This document shows, piece by piece, positions 6,128 through 7,565 of a stretch of DNA of 7,565 nucleotides. This DNA is from Spirochaetaceae bacterium (GTDB lineage Bacteria > Spirochaetota > Spirochaetia > Treponematales > Breznakiellaceae): the NCBI GenBank assembly GCA_031267955.1, contig JAIRYB010000018.1, positions 1 to 7,565 on the forward strand, in the 5' to 3' direction. Below the pieces are notes generated by a model. That model did no database searches and was not told where the DNA came from. It saw only the letters and a program-made list of their open reading frames with translations. The position numbers were made by a program, and so were the translations under genes. The stretch's first letter is position 1. Every line of letters starts with the position of its first letter.

Positions 6128-6133
6128 GGAGGA
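6128..6133 (+). promoter_or_regulatory. Ribosome binding site fixing the GTG start of the RodZ-like gene
   Basis: GGAGGA, the strongest Shine-Dalgarno sequence in the window, sits five bases before the GTG at 6139, in the 17-base gap after lolA. It supports GTG as the true start. Confidence 0.75.
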
Positions 6134-6138
6134 TATCT

Positions 6139-7254
6139 GTGGAATCCTTAGGCGAAAAGCTTAGAACCGCGCGGGAAGGCAAGGGTTATAGTTACGACCA
6201 GGTATGCAGGGAAACCAATATTGCGGGCCGGTATATCCAGGCCCTGGAAGATGAGGCGTTTGATGTTTTCCCCGGCGAGGCGTATCTTTTGGGATTCCTG
6301 CGGAATTACGGCGAATATCTTGGGCTGAACCCCCAGGATCTTCTATCCGCCTACCGGGCGCTGAAGATCCAGGAACAGCCCATCCCGGTGGAACAGCTCC
6401 TCCGCTCCCCTTCCCGCGCCCCGAAGATCATCCGGAATGTGGCGGTTGTTATGCTGGTACTTGCCGCAGCCGGTTTTGGGGCATGGTTTTTCCTGAACCG
6501 GCCCCGGCAGCCAGAGACGGTGAATATTGTGGAAAGCCGGGAAGCTGCGGAATATGTAATGGACGGGCCTTTTCTGGAGCGCCGTTTTTACCGGGGGGAC
6601 ACGGTGCTGATTCCCGCTGGGAACGACAACTACGAGGTTGAGCTAATTTCCGTAGGAGAGGCGGTAATTTTGAATACCCCCGCAGGGGCAAAGGCTATCG
6701 ATCTTGGGCAGGAAATGAGCGTCAGCCTCGATCCTGAATCCGGCAATGAGCTGCGGATCACGGCGGTGGATTTCGCGAAAAACAATCCCGGCGCCGGGGT
6801 CCAGCTTCGCTTTGACGTGGAATATTTGCCTGCGCTGGCCGGAGGCGGCGGGGCGGCGAATACCGTACTTACGGCCGCGGGGCAGGACGCGCCGGTGAGT
6901 GCGGCGGCGGCGGTAAGCGCGCCGGTGGTTTTTACCTCGCCTAACGCCTATCCTTTTACCATACAGGCCAATTTTCAGGGCTACTGCCTTTTCCGCTGGG
7001 AAATTATCGCGGAAAGGGACCGGCAGGGCCGCAAAGAGGAGTATTTCCAGCGTTCTTCCGAGCTGAGCATCCCGGCGCAGAACGGGGTCCGTATCGGGGT
7101 TTCAAACGCGGCGGCGGTCAAAATTCAGGTGATCGGCGGCGGCCGTACTGTGCCGCTGGAGATCGGGAACGCCGGCGAGGTAGTGGTCGCGGATATACGC
7201 TGGGTACGGGACGAAGACGGCCGCTTCCGCCTGGTCCTTCTCAGGCTTGAATAA
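6139..7254 (+). CDS. RodZ-like protein: N-terminal HTH, one membrane helix, C-terminal beta domains
   Basis: A 371-residue protein. Residues 1-75 form the helix-turn-helix typical of RodZ: LGEKLRTAREGKGYSYDQV, then RYIQALEDEAFDVFPGEAYLLGFLRNYGEYLGL. A membrane helix spans about 98-119 and places the rest in the periplasm. Two beta-rich parts follow, about 128-231 and 263-356, joined by an Ala/Gly-rich linker (231-262). The second contains FRWEIIAERD, SNAAAVKIQV and GNAGEVVVADIRW, in the order expected of the RodZ C-terminal domain (DUF4115). In rod-shaped bacteria RodZ binds MreB with its HTH and links it to the cell-wall elongation machinery. A shape or cell-wall role here is inferred from family membership. 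The protein is longer than many RodZ proteins because of the extra first beta part. It starts 17 bases after lolA and ends nine bases before rimO. Confidence 0.85.
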   Translation: MESLGEKLRTAREGKGYSYDQVCRETNIAGRYIQALEDEAFDVFPGEAYLLGFLRNYGEYLGLNPQDLLSAYRALKIQEQPIPVEQLLRSPSRAPKIIRNVAVVMLVLAAAGFGAWFFLNRPRQPETVNIVESREAAEYVMDGPFLERRFYRGDTVLIPAGNDNYEVELISVGEAVILNTPAGAKAIDLGQEMSVSLDPESGNELRITAVDFAKNNPGAGVQLRFDVEYLPALAGGGGAANTVLTAAGQDAPVSAAAAVSAPVVFTSPNAYPFTIQANFQGYCLFRWEIIAERDRQGRKEEYFQRSSELSIPAQNGVRIGVSNAAAVKIQVIGGGRTVPLEIGNAGEVVVADIRWVRDEDGRFRLVLLRLE

Positions 7255-7263
7255 GCCGAAGCC

Positions 7264-7565
7264 GTGGCAAGCTATTACCTCGATCCGTTCGGCTGTGTAA
7301 AAAACCAGGTGGACGCCGAAACCATGATGGCGTTCCTCGACGACTCCGGGTGGGAGCGCGGCGAGGATGCCGGTTCGGCGGATATTATCATCGTCAATTC
7401 ATGCGGTTTTATCGACGCCGCAAAACAGGAATCGATTAACGCGGTCCTTTCCTACCGGAAAACGTACCCGCGGAAAAAGATACTGCTTGCCGGCTGCCTT
7501 GCCCAGCGTTACGCCGCGGAACTGCGCGAAAGCCTTGCCGAAGCGGACGGTTTTTTCGGGAACGC
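7264..7565 (+). CDS. rimO: Ribosomal protein S12 methylthiotransferase RimO (N-terminal part, cut by window end)
   Basis: The first 101 residues of a methylthiotransferase, continuing past the window. The family adds a methylthio group to a conserved aspartate of ribosomal protein S12, using radical SAM chemistry. The UPF0004 domain is clear: FGCVKNQVDAE (9-19), IIIVNSCGFIDAAKQESI (41-58) and LLAGCLAQRY (74-83). The cluster-ligand cysteines are C11, C47 and C78. The CGFI...AK.ESI pattern and CxxNxxDxE favour RimO over MiaB, which has a different sequence around the second cysteine. The radical-SAM and TRAM domains lie outside the window. GTG 7264 is the only possible start before C11, because the upstream in-frame codons run straight into the preceding gene's TAA at 7252-7254. 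No clear ribosome binding site is visible, so translation may be coupled to the RodZ-like gene nine bases upstream. Confidence 0.93.
   Translation, partial: MASYYLDPFGCVKNQVDAETMMAFLDDSGWERGEDAGSADIIIVNSCGFIDAAKQESINAVLSYRKTYPRKKILLAGCLAQRYAAELRESLAEADGFFGN

Overview
The window reads as a chromosomal housekeeping segment from a GC-rich, double-membraned spirochaete, most likely a Treponema-like lineage (Treponemataceae/Breznakiellaceae, as in termite guts). This placement is inference from the gene repertoire: a fused AroD-AroE enzyme, a membrane-anchored PASTA protein with no kinase domain, a LolA-type lipoprotein chaperone, a RodZ-like protein and RimO. No rRNA or other marker gene is present to confirm it. 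All eight genes lie on the + strand. I see no tRNA, rRNA, CRISPR array, transposase, phage gene or integration site.

Layout. (1) 25-3068 is a tight three-gene block: a PASTA-domain membrane protein, a small exported protein that overlaps it by one base, and the bifunctional shikimate-pathway enzyme aroDE. It closes with an intrinsic terminator at 3096-3117. (2) rpiA (3152-3859) follows as a separate gene. (3) 3860-4071 holds an unusual GC-rich series of five short stem-loops, then an AT-rich promoter region for metK. (4) metK (4072-5244) is followed by a probable terminator. (5) 5245-5428 is non-coding and carries a canonical G-quadruplex motif plus a hairpin upstream of lolA. (6) lolA, a RodZ-like gene and rimO (cut by the window end) run closely spaced from 5429 to 7565 and look like one operon.

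Functionally, the block mixes cell-envelope genes with core metabolism. The envelope genes are the PASTA protein, the secreted small protein, LolA and the RodZ-like protein. The metabolic and translation genes are aroDE (aromatic amino acid precursors), rpiA (pentose phosphate pathway), metK (S-adenosylmethionine) and rimO. RimO is a radical-SAM enzyme that consumes S-adenosylmethionine, so metK and rimO are linked biochemically, although probably not in one transcript.

I found no convincing undescribed multi-gene system. The most interesting material is the intergenic structure (hairpin array at 3865-3991, G-quadruplex at 5302-5317) and a few protein-level oddities: the orphan PASTA protein, a possible internal repeat in the small exported protein, and active-site variants plus a G8 tract in aroDE.
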